Of a stretch of DNA of 64,000 bases, positions 1-10,090 are shown piece after piece. The first letter of the stretch is position 1. Every line of letters starts with the position of its first letter. Origin of the DNA: Semisulcospira habei (Eukaryota > Mollusca > Gastropoda > Semisulcospiridae); the NCBI GenBank assembly GCA_036245525.1, contig BTPG01000007.1:120422132-120486131 (forward strand). Direction: 5' to 3'. The position numbers were made by a program, and so were the translations under genes. The notes under the pieces were generated by a model. It had not been told where the DNA came from and did not search any database. It saw only the letters and a program-made list of their open reading frames with translations.

Positions 1-163
1 GAAAGGATAAATCAAACCTGCTCGGATTAAGTCAAGTACAACTAAATCAGTAATTGCCTTGGCTGAGTTAGACACTTCTTTATTGAATTACAATTTGCTG
101 GGGGACAGGTATTTAGGCGATGTCTTAAGGACGTATTTTGAAATCGTGGTATATCAGTGTGCG
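1..163. other. unannotated left edge
   Basis: No gene, repeat or RNA signature recognised in this AT-rich stretch before the first MITE. Confidence 0.4.
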
Positions 164-371
164 TTAACCCCTTCCCTGCCACTGTACGTACATTCTGAAA
201 TCTTGGTTCATTCAAGACTAAAAATCAAAACCGTCCATGAAGCATGGATGCAAATTATTCTCAGCAAGAGGCATAAATCCTCATGAGCCCCCGCAGTCGC
301 GGGGGCTCATGAAGATCTATATCTCTTGCAGTTGGATCGTGTTCACTTTTTCTCGGCAGGGAAGGTGTTAA
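164..371. mobile_element. TH-C hairpin MITE, complete
   Basis: Starts TTAACCCCTTCCCTGCC and ends GGCAGGGAAGGTGTTAA, so the termini are inverted and both carry TTAA. The centre is a hairpin of about 65 bp (GCAAGAGGCATAAATCCTC paired with a right arm ending ATATCTCTTGC) around a CCCCCGC/GCGGGGG core. This is a full-length reference copy of TH-C. No coding capacity. Confidence 0.85.
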
Positions 372-586
372 AATGTATATACCGTTTTAACGCATACAAC
401 AAGATATGGTTTGACCATGATAGTTCATAATGAGATACACACACACACGGGCACGCAGCTATTTGAGACACGAGGAACTCGTTTTACTGTATGTGACACC
501 CAGTGCGTTAGTCTAAAAGAAGCTGAAGAACTGACAAAATCACGACCATAAAAAAACTGACTGAACTAAATATGTGAGAGGTACCT

Positions 587-1925
587 TCAGCACCAGCAAG
601 ACCTCTATCATGTCTTTGTAGATTTTAAGAAGGCGTTTGACAGGGTGTGGCACGGAGCTCTTTGGTCCACCATGAAGCTATACAACATCAATGCCAACCT
701 GATCAAAGTGATAGAAACCTTTACAACAAGGCCACTAGCGCAGTCTGCTTTAACTCATTGTACCCCAACACCGAAATCCCCCAATTTTGCCGTTGTTCTC
801 TAAAGACTGCAGTGCATTGCAGGACACAGATCGACCATGGTAGTTCAAGGGTGATGCCAGAATAGCTTGGCGCCCATAGGCGCCAAGCTATTCTGGCATC
901 ACCCTTGAACTATCATGGTCGATCCTTATCTTGCTGTGGTGTGTCTGGGGTAGAATGAGTTAACGGCAAAGTATGAAATTGGTTTAGGACAACAGTCGGA
1001 GTCAGACAAGGCTGCTTGCTCTCACCTATTCTTTTCAACATCGTTCTGGAAAGAATCATGACGGTCGCTCTGAAAGATCATGAAGGCAATATTGGAGGCA
1101 GAACAATCAAGAACTTGCGCTTCGCGGACGACATTGATGGCCTTGCAGGAACAGAGGAGGAGCTAGCTCAGCTAGTGGTAAATCTGGACGGTAGCGCCAA
1201 TGCGTTTGGGATGGAAATCAGCGCAGAGAAGACCAAACTGATGACCAATAACGCCTATGCATTGGCACTAAAATCATGGTTGGAGGCCAAAAACTGGAAA
1301 CAGTTAAGAAATTCAAATACTTAGGAGCCATTGTGACAGATGAGGGATCAAAACCAGAAATACTGTCCAGGACTGCGCAGACAACAACAGCGCTGGAAGG
1401 ACAGAAACATCACACTCTGCTTCAAGCTCAGACTGATGCGCTCCTTAGTCATCTCGGTGTTCTTATATGCCTGTGAGTCATAGACCCTCACAGCAGACCT
1501 CGAAAGGAGGATACAAGCCACTGAAATTAGATGTTTTCGAAGGCTGCTTGGCATTTCGTACAGAGATCACATCACTAACGAGGAAGTGGGAAGCAGAATC
1601 AGGCAAGCCACTGGGCCCTATGAAGACCTATTAGCCGTTGTAAAAAAACGCAAACTAAAGCGGTATGGGCATGTCACGCGATCAGCAGGGTTTGCCAAGA
1701 CAATCCTGCAAGGCACTTTGCAAGGAGGGCGAAGGAGAGGAAGACAGAGAAAAAGATGAGAGGACAATATCTCAGAGTGGACAGGACTGAAGCTGAGCGA
1801 CACACTAAGAATGGCAGAGAACAGAGTGGAATGGAGGGAGCTGGTTGCCAAGTCATCAGTGGCAAGATTACGGGACAGATAGATAGAAAGAGAACTTATG
1901 ATTCTGGCCTTGAGACTTGACCATC
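587..1925 (+). pseudogene. RTE/jockey-type non-LTR reverse transcriptase relic
   Basis: Translation shows the RT block with motif DFKKAFDRVWH (about 620-655), then, after a MITE insertion at 750-963, VRQGCLLSPILFNIV (about 1003-1047) and the catalytic block LRFADDIDGLAG (about 1114-1149), followed by EISAEKTKLMTNN and a C-terminal region readable in shifting frames to about 1900. The style (IGGR before FADD, EKTKLM after it) is that of RTE-like or other APE-type endonuclease-RT elements of animals; the clade is not certain. It is 5'-truncated, lacks the endonuclease, and has stops and frameshifts after about 1320. It is a dead relic that predates the MITE inside it. Confidence 0.75.
750..963. 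mobile_element. TH-A hairpin MITE inside an RT relic
   Basis: Bounded by TTAA at 750-753 and 960-963. Left end TTAACTCATTGTACCCC, right end GGGGTAGAATGAGTTAA. The central stem, GATAGTTCAAGGGTGATGCC plus AGAATAGCTTGGCGCC with its inverse, spans about 838-915. Deleting the element with one TTAA joins TGCTTT to AACGGCAAA and puts the RT blocks on either side in one frame, so this is a genuine insertion with a 4-bp TTAA duplication. Confidence 0.92.
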
Positions 1926-2529
1926 CTGCCCTGTTCTCTCTCTCTCTCTCTCCCTCCCCCCTCGCTTTCCCCGCCCTTTCGGGCGCATCAACAATGATGA
2001 CATCCTGTAAGGCACGACACTTGTGATGAGTTAGCCCGCTTAGTGGCGAGTAGCTTCCCTCCCTCCTCCCCCCCCATCCTCCCCAGTTAGTCGCCTGTCA
2101 AATGAGCTAACTCGCCTGATTACGAGTAGCCTACCGTTTTCAACCCTCGCCTGTGGGGAACAGTCATTTAGCCAACCATCTGGTGAGTGGCCACATTTGC
2201 GGATGGAATTGTAGATGATCATTTCCACCTAGCAGCACATATTCTCACGATCCTCTGCGACTTCAGTGGCCCATGAGAGTCTATGCCGCTTGCAGATGAA
2301 CGAAGCTCACTAAAATCGTTCGGTGAAAAGTGGCCTCCCTTTTCTATTCTGCCCCTGTCGTCTGCCAAGTGAGATACCTCGCTCATTTGAAAGTTATGTC
2401 CCTCCCCCAGCCTCTACCACACAACACTTGCCTGTCAAATGACCGTGCCTTGAGGGTGGACAGTTGTGGACTGGCTTAAATTGGCTGTAAACCAGTAACG
2501 GGTTGTCATTGTCCGATGTAAACCATCAG
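1926..2529. other. non-coding, low-complexity stretch
   Basis: Short CT and C runs at 1930-1975 and 2055-2080. Between 2028 and 2160 several variants of the phrase GAGTTAGCCCGC/GAGCTAACTCGCC recur with GAGTAGC, suggesting a decayed repeat. No gene recognised. Confidence 0.4.
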
Positions 2530-2597
2530 CACACTGGATGTCTCCGTCGATTCGCTATCGCTTTTAGCGATAGCGAATCGACGGAGACAACCAGTGT
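2530..2597. repeat. FB-F palindrome, copy 1
   Basis: A near-perfect hairpin with arms CACTGGATGTCTCCGTCGAT and CGACGGAGACAACCAGTG around a GCGATAGC core. The same termini (CACTGGTTGTCT) recur at 4806 and 54848. Probably a short foldback or MITE family; the TSD is not clear. Confidence 0.6.
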
Positions 2598-3090
2598 AAA
2601 CAAATACACATACTGTCTACACGCAGGAGGCATAGATCTTCATTGGCTCCTGCATGAAGATCAATTATTCGTATTAGTTTATATGTATCGGCCTCCTCCC
2701 ATCAAAGTCCAACGTCATAACTATCAGGGACAGGGCCCAAGGCATTGATTTTCACGAGCTGTTGCATTCTACAGCAACCGTAGAAGGTCTCTGCTCTATG
2801 AAGGTAAAAGACAATAATTATATTTTTCTGAAAATGTGTTTCAGTGTATTACAATGCCAATCTCGCTTTTCGTTAAGTAATGAACTTCACGAAGAAAAAA
2901 AGAGGAGAGAAGAAGAGGGGAACAAAACACAAACAACCCCACTCCCAAACAAACACAAAACAGAAAACAAAGAAGAAGAAGAAAATGTTAAAAGCTGGAA
3001 CACAAAAGCACAGTTTAGGCTTATCCTCCTCACACCAAAAGAGACCTTGAAGATTTGGTCAAGATCAGTTACTCTCGTACATGAACAACT
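2598..3090. other. no gene seen
   Basis: A purine-rich AAGAAG tract at 2890-2990 and AT-rich sequence. The open frame across it is compositional and resembles no protein I know. Confidence 0.4.
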
Positions 3091-3146
3091 GCATAGAGGC
3101 ATAGATCTTCAAGAACACTTCATATAGATCCATGCCTCTTGCTATG
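3091..3146. repeat. short TH-C-like hairpin
   Basis: GCATAGAGGCATAGATCTTC pairs with GATCCATGCCTCTTGCTATG. A truncated or rearranged TH-C stem lacking the GC core and the TTAA ends. Confidence 0.5.
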
Positions 3147-3429
3147 TAGATATGTGCAGCTGATTAGCCAGAATCAGTCCAATATATATCCATCAACCTT
3201 CAAACTTAGAGACCCCGGAGGTGCAGCGTGTAACTCAATCCAGACAACGATTTTACGCTCCAGGGTCTCACCGGCCGGTTGTGTCCCCTCTATTGCTCTT
3301 CTATGAGTGAAAGATGGGCCGAGGGAATTAAGGGGACATAATTATCACTTGAAATTCTCTGACATGAACGGATGACAGCGGAGAGAAATGAAATGAAACT
3401 TTATTTCTCAAGGATGAATGATTAGGTAC

Positions 3430-3617
<188 letters not shown>

Positions 3618-3667
3618 TAATTGCAGCAACTATATTTTGACGGACTGCCATATAGCCTCCGTCAGAA

Positions 3668-3737
3668 ATATTTTATCATATTCCTCATCGAAATTTTGAC
3701 TATATAGCCAAAATTACGATGAGGAATATGATAAAAT
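3668..3737. repeat. perfect-stem palindrome
   Basis: ATTTTATCATATTCCTCATC pairs with GATGAGGAATATGATAAAAT around a short loop. It occurs once in the window, and its family is unknown. Confidence 0.65.
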
Positions 3738-4084
3738 AATGATGACCATCATCGTTGTTCTGCTGCTGTTGCTGCTTCTTCTGTGGAGAAAACACACAAA
3801 ACACAATACAGATCAAGAAAATGTCAGTCATGTTTCTCATGTCTTAATTAAATCATTCATCTGTCAGTCAGTCCACCCATAGAATGCAATTTTACGTCGT
3901 CTGAAACAATTAAGTGTCTGTGGCATGACCAGCAGTTTGGGAGAAACAGTCTTGAACAGTTATACATCTATATATAGACACCTCTAAACGCAGATCCCGC
4001 TGTTTTCCGCTCTGCTGAGAAGGGAGCGTCCCCAAAGGAGAAGTGAACGCAGCTTGCCCCTTCTAGGCAAGGGGCGAACACGGT

Positions 4085-4140
4085 AAGCAAAAGAACCTCG
4101 GGCCGACGTCGGCCCGATGACATTGGCTTATTAGGTAACA
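4085..4140. repeat. FB-G palindromic element, short form
   Basis: Contains AGCAAAAGAACCTCGGGCC and the self-complementary core GGGCCGACGTCGGCCC. The core and the GCAAAAG/CTTTTGC ends recur near 10464, 24614, 47586 and 59521. Confidence 0.5.
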
Positions 4141-4192
4141 CGTGGGGGTCGCGCCGGCATAGAGGTTTGCAGATTAAAACCCCAACTGAAGA

Positions 4193-4450
4193 GTTTCTTT
4201 CCACAGCTGTCTGTCGGTACCGTTTCTACTGTCGAGGTGATTCCTGCAGGAATCGCATCTCTAAAGGCGCTACTGACAGCCGACCAAAGGGCTGTCGAAC
4301 ATGGGAAAAAGAAAAGCTCAAAAACAACGTTCGACTGACACAAATTAACCTATTGGCTGTCGGTAGCACTTCCCCCCCCCCCCCCCCCCCCCCGAAGCCG
4401 TGATTCCTGCAGGGATCACCTCGTCAAAAAGCGCTACCGACAGCCAAAAG
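4193..4450. repeat. repeat unit pair with C-tract
   Basis: Two direct copies of a segment containing GTGATTCCTGCAGG and GCGCTACCGACAGCC (about 4235-4285 and 4396-4446), separated by sequence containing a run of about 20 C. Likely a degenerate transposon. No coding signal. Confidence 0.45.
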
Positions 4451-4452
4451 CG

Positions 4453-4665
4453 TTAACCCATTCAGCTCTGACTCAGTACAGCAGGAGATGGGTCGACCAC
4501 GATCATTCAAGGGTAGTGCCAGATTAGCTTGGCGCCTGTCGGCGCCAAGCTAATAAGGCACTGCCCTTCAATGATCATGGTCGATCTATCTCCTGCAACT
4601 GGTGCATAGTCATTAGATGACGCCTCAAAAATTGGGAAATACGGCCGTCGGGCTGAATGAGTTAA
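4453..4665. mobile_element. TH-A hairpin MITE, CAGATTAGC stem type
   Basis: TTAA at both ends (4453-4456, 4662-4665), left TTAACCCATTCAGCTCTGAC, right GTCGGGCTGAATGAGTTAA. The stem reads CCAGATTAGCTTGGCGCC with its inverse, so it belongs to the stem subtype in which both arms differ from the AGAATAGC type. Confidence 0.88.
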
Positions 4666-4805
4666 TGTGATGCAAAATCGAACGCAACTTATACACGATA
4701 GACTGAAAATAAACAAGAAATAAATCCTAGGAACTCCGCCGCAGACCGCAGGAGCTCATGACAACGTGTGCGGTTTTCACGTCGGTGGCGTCGAGTGCAA
4801 GAGAC

Positions 4806-4878
4806 TCACACTGGTTGTCTGCCTCGATTCGCGCTACCGCTGTAGCGGTAGCGAATCGAGGCAGACAACTCGTGTGGT
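4806..4878. repeat. FB-F palindrome, copy 2
   Basis: CACACTGGTTGTCTGCCTCG pairs with CGAGGCAGACAACTCGTGTG, with a CGCTACCGC/GCGGTAGCG core. It shares its terminal CACTGGTTGTCT with copies at 2530 and 54848, but the inner stem is different and again self-complementary. Confidence 0.65.
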
Positions 4879-5452
4879 AGCGACTAACAAATTACAAAGA
4901 CGTTTGATTTCAGAAGGAGCAAGTCGAGATCGAATAGATAAAAAGTGTCTGCATTGTTTCTGCAATGAGTGGCACGCATACAAAAAGGTCAGCTTTGCTC
5001 CACTCCCCACCCCTCCTCTCCCCGCCCACCGCCACGCCCCTACTTCCACCCCCCTTAAGGAGGTAGACCTACCCTACCAAATGGTCAAAAATGGTTTTGA
5101 TATCTTAAAATCTATCGCAGGTATCAACTTGAAATTTTGCAGACTGTTTAAAAACATACTCATCTGGATTTTGTCACAGCAGTTTATTGTTATCTGATCT
5201 ATAAAGGGGTTTAAAATTTTTCATCCCAATGCGTTTTCAATTTTGTTAAAGGCATTTCTGAATGTTCATAAATAAAAAAAAAACCCATTATAGGTCAAAA
5301 TGTTCCTAAATGAAGAAAATCCAGATAATCTATTGCTTAGAGCACACACACAAAATAAAAATAATCTGCTCATAAATGTAGTGATAGAGGTGCCAAAACA
5401 AAGGCGTTTTTTTCGGATATCAATTGTGACTCTTTTGCGCATTAAAAAAAAA

Positions 5453-5454
<2 letters not shown>
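4879..5454. other. no gene seen
   Basis: AT-rich sequence with a C-rich patch at 5000-5055. The open frame here has no recognisable domain. Confidence 0.4.
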
Positions 5455-5539
<85 letters not shown>

Positions 5540-5543
5540 TCTC
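5455..5543. repeat. (CT)n microsatellite
   Basis: About 88 bp of CT with one interruption. Confidence 0.95.
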
Positions 5544-5974
5544 ACACAGACACACACATCGACGCGCTGTCAGAAAAGCATGCGCGTGTACAGCAGAATA
5601 TAATGTATATAGGTAAAATAAGCCCTCATTTCAAATAAATTATTGCAAGACTGAAATTGCAAAGTAAAATTCACCATGTTTCTCAGGTCTAGAAGGCAAA
5701 ATGAAACTGATAACACGTAAAATATAAAATTACGTAATAACTAAAATGACTCCATGACAAATGACGTTTTGTCAAACCAATGACCCGTGTGCACTGTGTC
5801 CCTTATAGAACGCATGCACTGGCGCATTGGCAAATCTGCGAATCATCAAAATCAGGTAAAAGACAACAGACAGAGACCGTTGGCAGCGAGGACAGCTCGC
5901 ATAATATGAAAGGGATTTTGCGGGTTATTGCTCTCATACAGCTCTTGACTTTGTGGGTTATGGTTTATCGTATC

Positions 5975-6402
5975 TTGTAATAATAATAATAATAATACCG
6001 TTATTATATAGGCGCTTTTTCTCAATTTTGGGGAAATCGACTCAAAGCGCCGCGCCTGAAACCCAACACACACACTCACGAAACAGACACGGATTTACGC
6101 CATTTAAGACAAACACAGTACAAGACAAACGAAGGGCCAGTCAGCTACTGAAGTTACAGAGATTTTTGATCGCTTGTATTTGAAATTTGTAAAGTGGCCT
6201 GAGACCGGTACCAAAGTGGGGGGGGGGGGGGGGTGGGGGTGGAAGAACCGGAGTACCCGGAGAAAGAACCCCCGACGGTCCGCCCGAATTAACGGTGACA
6301 CTTACCAGAGGAGAAAAGTCCAACGCCGGAACCCGGTATCGAACCGCGCACCTTTGGCATTGGTGGCAGGCGCCTTAACCACTGCGCCACGGACCGCCCC
6401 TT
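5975..6402 (-). mobile_element. tRNA-headed SINE with L2-like tail
   Basis: Read on the minus strand, the head (about 6402-6330) is tRNA-like: A box TGGCGCAGTGGTTAAGGCGC and B box GGTTCGATACC, the usual split Pol III promoter. The body carries the phrase CTCCGGGTACTCCGGTTC, then a G/C-tract, and the tail (6015-5978) reads GCGCCTATATAATAACGG followed by (TAT)n, like the 3' end of CR1/L2-type LINEs. This fits a SINE mobilised by an L2-like partner. It is not a functional tRNA: there is no complete cloverleaf and the body is attached. Confidence 0.7.
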
Positions 6403-6552
6403 GTTCATTAATACGCCCATAAAGACCTATGCAAATTTTTATATGGACTTACAAAGTTCTAAAATCACAGACCAGCACAAACAAACAAATGGCAAAAAGT
6501 GGACGCGTTGTCCACTATTGTCCTACACTGGAAATAATCATTTTAAACAAGT

Positions 6553-6725
6553 TTAACCCCTTCACTGCCAGTGGACGCATATAGTGTTTTTGGATCAATA
6601 TAAATTCAAGATCCCAAGCTGTCAAAGAAACATGGGTACAAAGTGGTATCAGCAAGAGACTAAACTGCGGGGGCACATGAGGACCTATACCTCTTACAGT
6701 TGGGTCTCGGCAATAATGGGATTAA
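6553..6725. mobile_element. TH-C MITE, eroded hairpin
   Basis: TTAA at 6553-6556 and 6722-6725. The left end TTAACCCCTTCACTGCCAGT is intact; the hairpin has lost most of its left arm (AGCAAGAGACTAAACTGCGG) while the right arm still reads ACCTATACCTCTTACAGTTG. Confidence 0.75.
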
Positions 6726-7189
6726 ACAAAAGTGTGCGCGTTGCGCACTTGGTAGCCACTTTCTCCGCTGTTTAAATCTCCCCTATTCCCCCTGGTGTCG
6801 ACTGATCTAATTAGTTCGATGAGAGAGGAGACACAAGTCAGGCAGGTGGTGTATTTACTCATTATAAGACCCACAACTCTTGATGATAAGCATCGTAGTC
6901 GTAAGTACCGTAACATGCAATCATTTCCAGGCTCTATCTTGCTTGTACTCACACTGCGCCTGTCTTGGTTTTTTGTTTGGACTTTCCACCTTTAAAAGTC
7001 CTCGGCTGTCGTCGTCAACTAGTCGTTCGTGAAGGTTGTAAAATGGTCGCAGTGTCTGCGTGGATTCTCATGAGTCTCTGCTGCTTCAGGAAACCATGAC
7101 AGTCTATGCCTTTTGCAGGGAAGAGGAGGCTTGGACAGTAATATTCTCCAATCACCATTATTCGTCTGTTCAAACCAGCGGGCGCGTCT
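6726..7189. other. no gene seen
   Basis: Nothing recognised except a decayed TH-C-like hairpin at about 7058-7122 (GATTCTCATGAGTCTC versus CAGTCTATGCCTTTTGCAG). Confidence 0.35.
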
Positions 7190-7410
7190 CACTTAGCTGG
7201 CTAATGCGTGCGCGCCCGGCCATTCAGAACGGGACTACAATGCCACTTTCACCCGTGATTGGCATACACGCTCTCCGCCGCAGCCGCAAGATGCAGCTAT
7301 TGTTGGCGCAAATCACGTGGGAGTATCGCCGGAGCACGCGCCTGATGGAGCCAATCAGCGGAGATGACTTCATGGCTCGCGTGCGTTTAGAGTTCATAGA
7401 CTACGATCTT
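7190..7410. promoter_or_regulatory. GC-rich CCAAT-bearing stretch, candidate promoter
   Basis: Locally CpG-rich DNA in an AT-rich neighbourhood. It has a reverse CCAAT box (GTGATTGGC, about 7254) and a forward one (GCCAATCAGCGG, about 7351), the usual companions of TATA-less animal promoters. No exon is recognisable on either side. Weak evidence. Confidence 0.25.
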
Positions 7411-7447
7411 TATCGATCTTCTCTTTTTGTGGGGTTAAAAAAAGACT

Positions 7448-7526
7448 GTCTTTCCAGCAAAAGGCATAGATTCTCATGAGCCCCTGCGTCAGCAAGGGTT
7501 CATAAGAATCTATGCCTCTTGCACGA
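7448..7526. repeat. TH-C hairpin core
   Basis: AGCAAAAGGCATAGATTCTC pairs with GAATCTATGCCTCTTGC. Left and right arms share TTCTC/GAATC in place of the commoner TCCTC/GAGGAT. TTAA ends are not obvious. Confidence 0.65.
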
Positions 7527-7870
7527 GGAAGGGGCTAGTGCAGGTTTGTGCATGGATCGTTTGGTTTGTCGTCTCTGAGGACTTTTACCTGTCTCTTGTC
7601 AGTCGTAGACTAAACGTCCATGGACCGCCCCAGACTAAGGAACACAGCTGTAGACCGCACCAGCAGGGGGCATTCATGCTCAGGAGCTTTCGCATCTTCT
7701 TGTAAATGGCTGAAACACATTCGGTGCAGCGGTGCCCTCCCCTAAGACACAGCCTGACGGCGACAGTGCACCTTGCAGAGTTCTGTGGATATCCTGTTAG
7801 TCTAATACACATTGCAATTTTAAAGTTGGAAACCGGCATAATTTGTGTACATCAAGTGTGTGCTAGTCTC

Positions 7871-7924
7871 TCATTTTGGACCTTACGTCCTAGAACGATA
7901 AGTCCAAAAATCACAGACCAGTAT
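7871..7924. repeat. FB-J element fragment
   Basis: GGACCTTACGTCC and AGTCCAAAAATCACAGACCA match one arm of the palindrome seen complete at 57041-57100. Confidence 0.45.
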
Positions 7925-8066
7925 AAATCTGTTACGTCCCTAAGGGTCGTATCTATAGGAAACTGGTTACCACTTAGATACTATGTGGTTAAAAAATAAA
8001 ACAAATGAGAGCAATGGTCACATGAGAACAAGATCATTCAAAGCCACCAAGAATGGGGACTCGTCA

Positions 8067-8260
8067 TTAACCCCTTCCCTGCGTACGTACATTTGTGTTT
8101 CTGAAATCTTGGTTCATTCAACGACCAAAAGCCAACGCCATCCAAGAAACGTGGATACTAAATTTTACTCAACAAGAGGCATAGATCCTCATGAGTCCCC
8201 GCATCAGGATGTATGTCTCTTGCAGTTGGATCATGTTCACTTTTTTCTTTGCCTACTAAG
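8067..8260. mobile_element. TH-C MITE, right end lost
   Basis: TTAACCCCTTCCCTGCG start, then the TH-C body (TCTGAAATCTTGGTTCATTC) and a hairpin with a deletion in the core. The terminal GGGGTTAA on the right is missing. Confidence 0.7.
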
Positions 8261-8332
8261 TGACATTTCTGTGTTATGTACTCTGTCACGAAGTTCTGTA
8301 AACCCATATCATACTGAGGCTAAAAGCTTCAA

Positions 8333-8523
8333 AACTGTACACTGCCATATGCAAGCTACATTATAGTACTTACAGGTAAGGATATAGACCAATGGCTTTA
8401 GTTCAAGGGTGGTGCCAGAATAGCTTGGCGCCTAGAGGCGCCAAGCTATTCTGGCACTACCCTTGAACTATTTTAGTCACACTTATTTCACACACTGGTG
8501 TATTCCGAATGATAAAGGTTAAG
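8333..8523. mobile_element. TH-A variant MITE, reverse of 15748 copy
   Basis: A stem of the GTTCAAGGGTGGTGCCAGAA type at about 8400-8472. The right end reads CCGAATGATAAAGGTTAA. The flanking body (GCAAGCTACATTATAGTACT, GGATATAGACC) is the reverse complement of the body at 15748-15935, so the two copies form a subfamily and lie in opposite orientation. Confidence 0.7.
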
Positions 8524-8708
8524 AGTTCAATTGTAGCTCCGGCGCGCACTAAAAATAGACCAGCACACTCTGCAAGCGAACCTTGGCCGGACGGATCTCG
8601 CTGCTCAAAGTGTGCTACGGGAAGTTGTTTTGCGTCTTGCGGCGGCTGTAGGCAAAGAGATGCCCTAAAATACCATGTTGTAAAAAATACACATTTCAGC
8701 AATGTATC

Positions 8709-8788
8709 TTAACTCATTCGCGGCCAGCCGCATCCGGATGCGCGGCTTATGCCGCGCGTCCGGATGCGGCTTACCGCGAATGAGTTAA
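8709..8788. mobile_element. TH-B short palindromic MITE
   Basis: 80 bp from TTAA to TTAA. TTAACTCATTCGCGG and CCGCGAATGAGTTAA are exact inverses, and the rest is stem (CCGCATCCGGATGCGCGGC). Nearly the whole element is palindrome. It shares its right TTAA with the next MITE. Confidence 0.85.
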
Positions 8789-8997
8789 CCCATTACACCC
8801 TGGGGCTGAAAGTTTTCACGTTTGCTTAAGGTCCTATGAAGGCTACATTACAGATCAGAAGATATAGCAGCCATTTTAGTTCAAGGGCGGTTCCAGAATA
8901 GCTTTGCGCCTCTGGCCTCAAGCTATCCTGGCACTACCCGTGAACTATCATAGTCAAATGTATTTCATGCAAAGTGTACCAGGATGGAAAGGGTTAA
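8785..8997. mobile_element. TH-A MITE abutting TH-B
   Basis: TTAACCCATTACACCCTGG to CCAGGATGGAAAGGGTTAA, with a diverged central stem (GTTCAAGGGCGGTTCCAG). The TTAA at 8785-8788 is also the right end of the TH-B element, as expected when an element inserts in the TTAA duplicated by another. Confidence 0.82.
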
Positions 8998-9189
8998 GGA
9001 ATCATGCACGGAAGTGACATCAAATCTAGACGCTGCGTCATCTTTTGACGTCACGATCTGCGAACTCACCTCATTTGGACAGTGATCGAGACCACGATGC
9101 ACTGTTTAACAGTACAAGTCCTCCGTTGTCTCCGTTATCATTCACCTCCTCGACGCCAGTGATCACAAACTGAGCGCCAGAGACGTCTG

Positions 9190-9360
9190 CACACGGACCA
9201 ACATTCGCGTGAAAAACACATTTGTAAATGTGACAGAACTGGTCTTAAAGAACATAGAACTAACAAGAGACATAAATCCTCATGAGCCCCCGCGACTGCG
9301 GGGTCTCACGAGGATGTATGTATCTTGCAGGTGGGTACTGTTCGCCTTGCCCCGGAAATC
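9190..9360. mobile_element. TH-C MITE, degenerate ends
   Basis: Hairpin AACAAGAGACATAAATCCTC to GAGGATGTATGTATCTTGCA with CCCCGCGACTGCGGGG core at about 9266-9332. Flanking TTAA termini decayed. Confidence 0.6.
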
Positions 9361-9429
9361 AAGGGTCCAACTCATTCCCGCAATGATTTTCACAACTTTT
9401 GGGAGGTGTCTTACTATATAATGACTGTG

Positions 9430-9556
9430 CAGCTATGGGAGATGGCCCGTCCAAGATAGTTCAAGGTCAGTGCCAGGTTGCCTTGTTGCGGGGGAAGGCA
9501 CCACGCAAATCTGGCACTAAACTTGAGCTATTTTAGTCAATCCATCTTCATTAAAG
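9430..9556. mobile_element. TH-A MITE, strongly diverged
   Basis: Left stem GATAGTTCAAGGTCAGTGCC and right stem GGCACTAAACTTGAGCTATT remain, but the GCTTGGCGCC centre is replaced by a G-rich loop. Confidence 0.5.
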
Positions 9557-9929
9557 GTAAATGCGTTCACGCACTGAGCTGCGTAGAAATACATACTTGT
9601 ACGTAGCAGAATGTCTCCATGACTGCAATGAACCTCGATAATGCTCGCTAATGTTCCGACCAACCTTTGCTACAAAATCAAGTACAGTACTCAAGCAAGA
9701 CCTTCCTGTCTACGTGAGACATCGATCTCTGCCTCTTGCAGGCACAGATTTGCGCTTATCCGCATTATCAGTGCAAAGTTTGATCCTACCCCCACAGACG
9801 AAGGAAGTCTTCGGGGTTTCAAGTTATCGACTTCTACGCTACAAAGCCAAGACAAGGGAGAGTCTCGTTGTACTCCGGATACAAGGGCGGAGCAGCTCAA
9901 TTATTAAAAAGGTCGCTGACACGGCTGCT

Positions 9930-10090
9930 CTCACAATGACGCCCCCTGGTGACGACACAACAACTCGCTCGCTAACCTCGCCCTCGGGGACTTCCGCTGC
10001 ACGGACTTCTGGGAGTTCCGGTCACGTGGGGATCTCGGCAGCCAGCGGCGCCGCGAAAATGGCGCAGTGGTGTGTTCATGTCTTGCAGGT
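9930..10090 (+). promoter_or_regulatory. GC-rich candidate promoter/5' exon
   Basis: Contains ETS-like ACTTCCG (about 9988), GTTCCGGTCACGTGGGG with an E-box CACGTG (about 10014-10030) and GAAAATGGCG (about 10056), which matches the YY1-type motif often placed just downstream of housekeeping promoter starts. The ATG in it would begin MAQWCVHVL, with no downstream exon I can recognise. Tentative. Confidence 0.28.

Noticed and set aside
164..371. CRISPR array or bacterial terminators
   Set aside because: Hairpins are dispersed, not in regular arrays with spacers, and the window is plainly eukaryotic.
6330..6402. tRNA gene (minus strand)
   Set aside because: A and B boxes are present but there is no full cloverleaf and a SINE body follows.
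8333..8523. microRNA gene
   Set aside because: The stem is one of more than twenty TH-A copies with TTAA ends, so transposon origin explains it; no small-RNA data to say otherwise.
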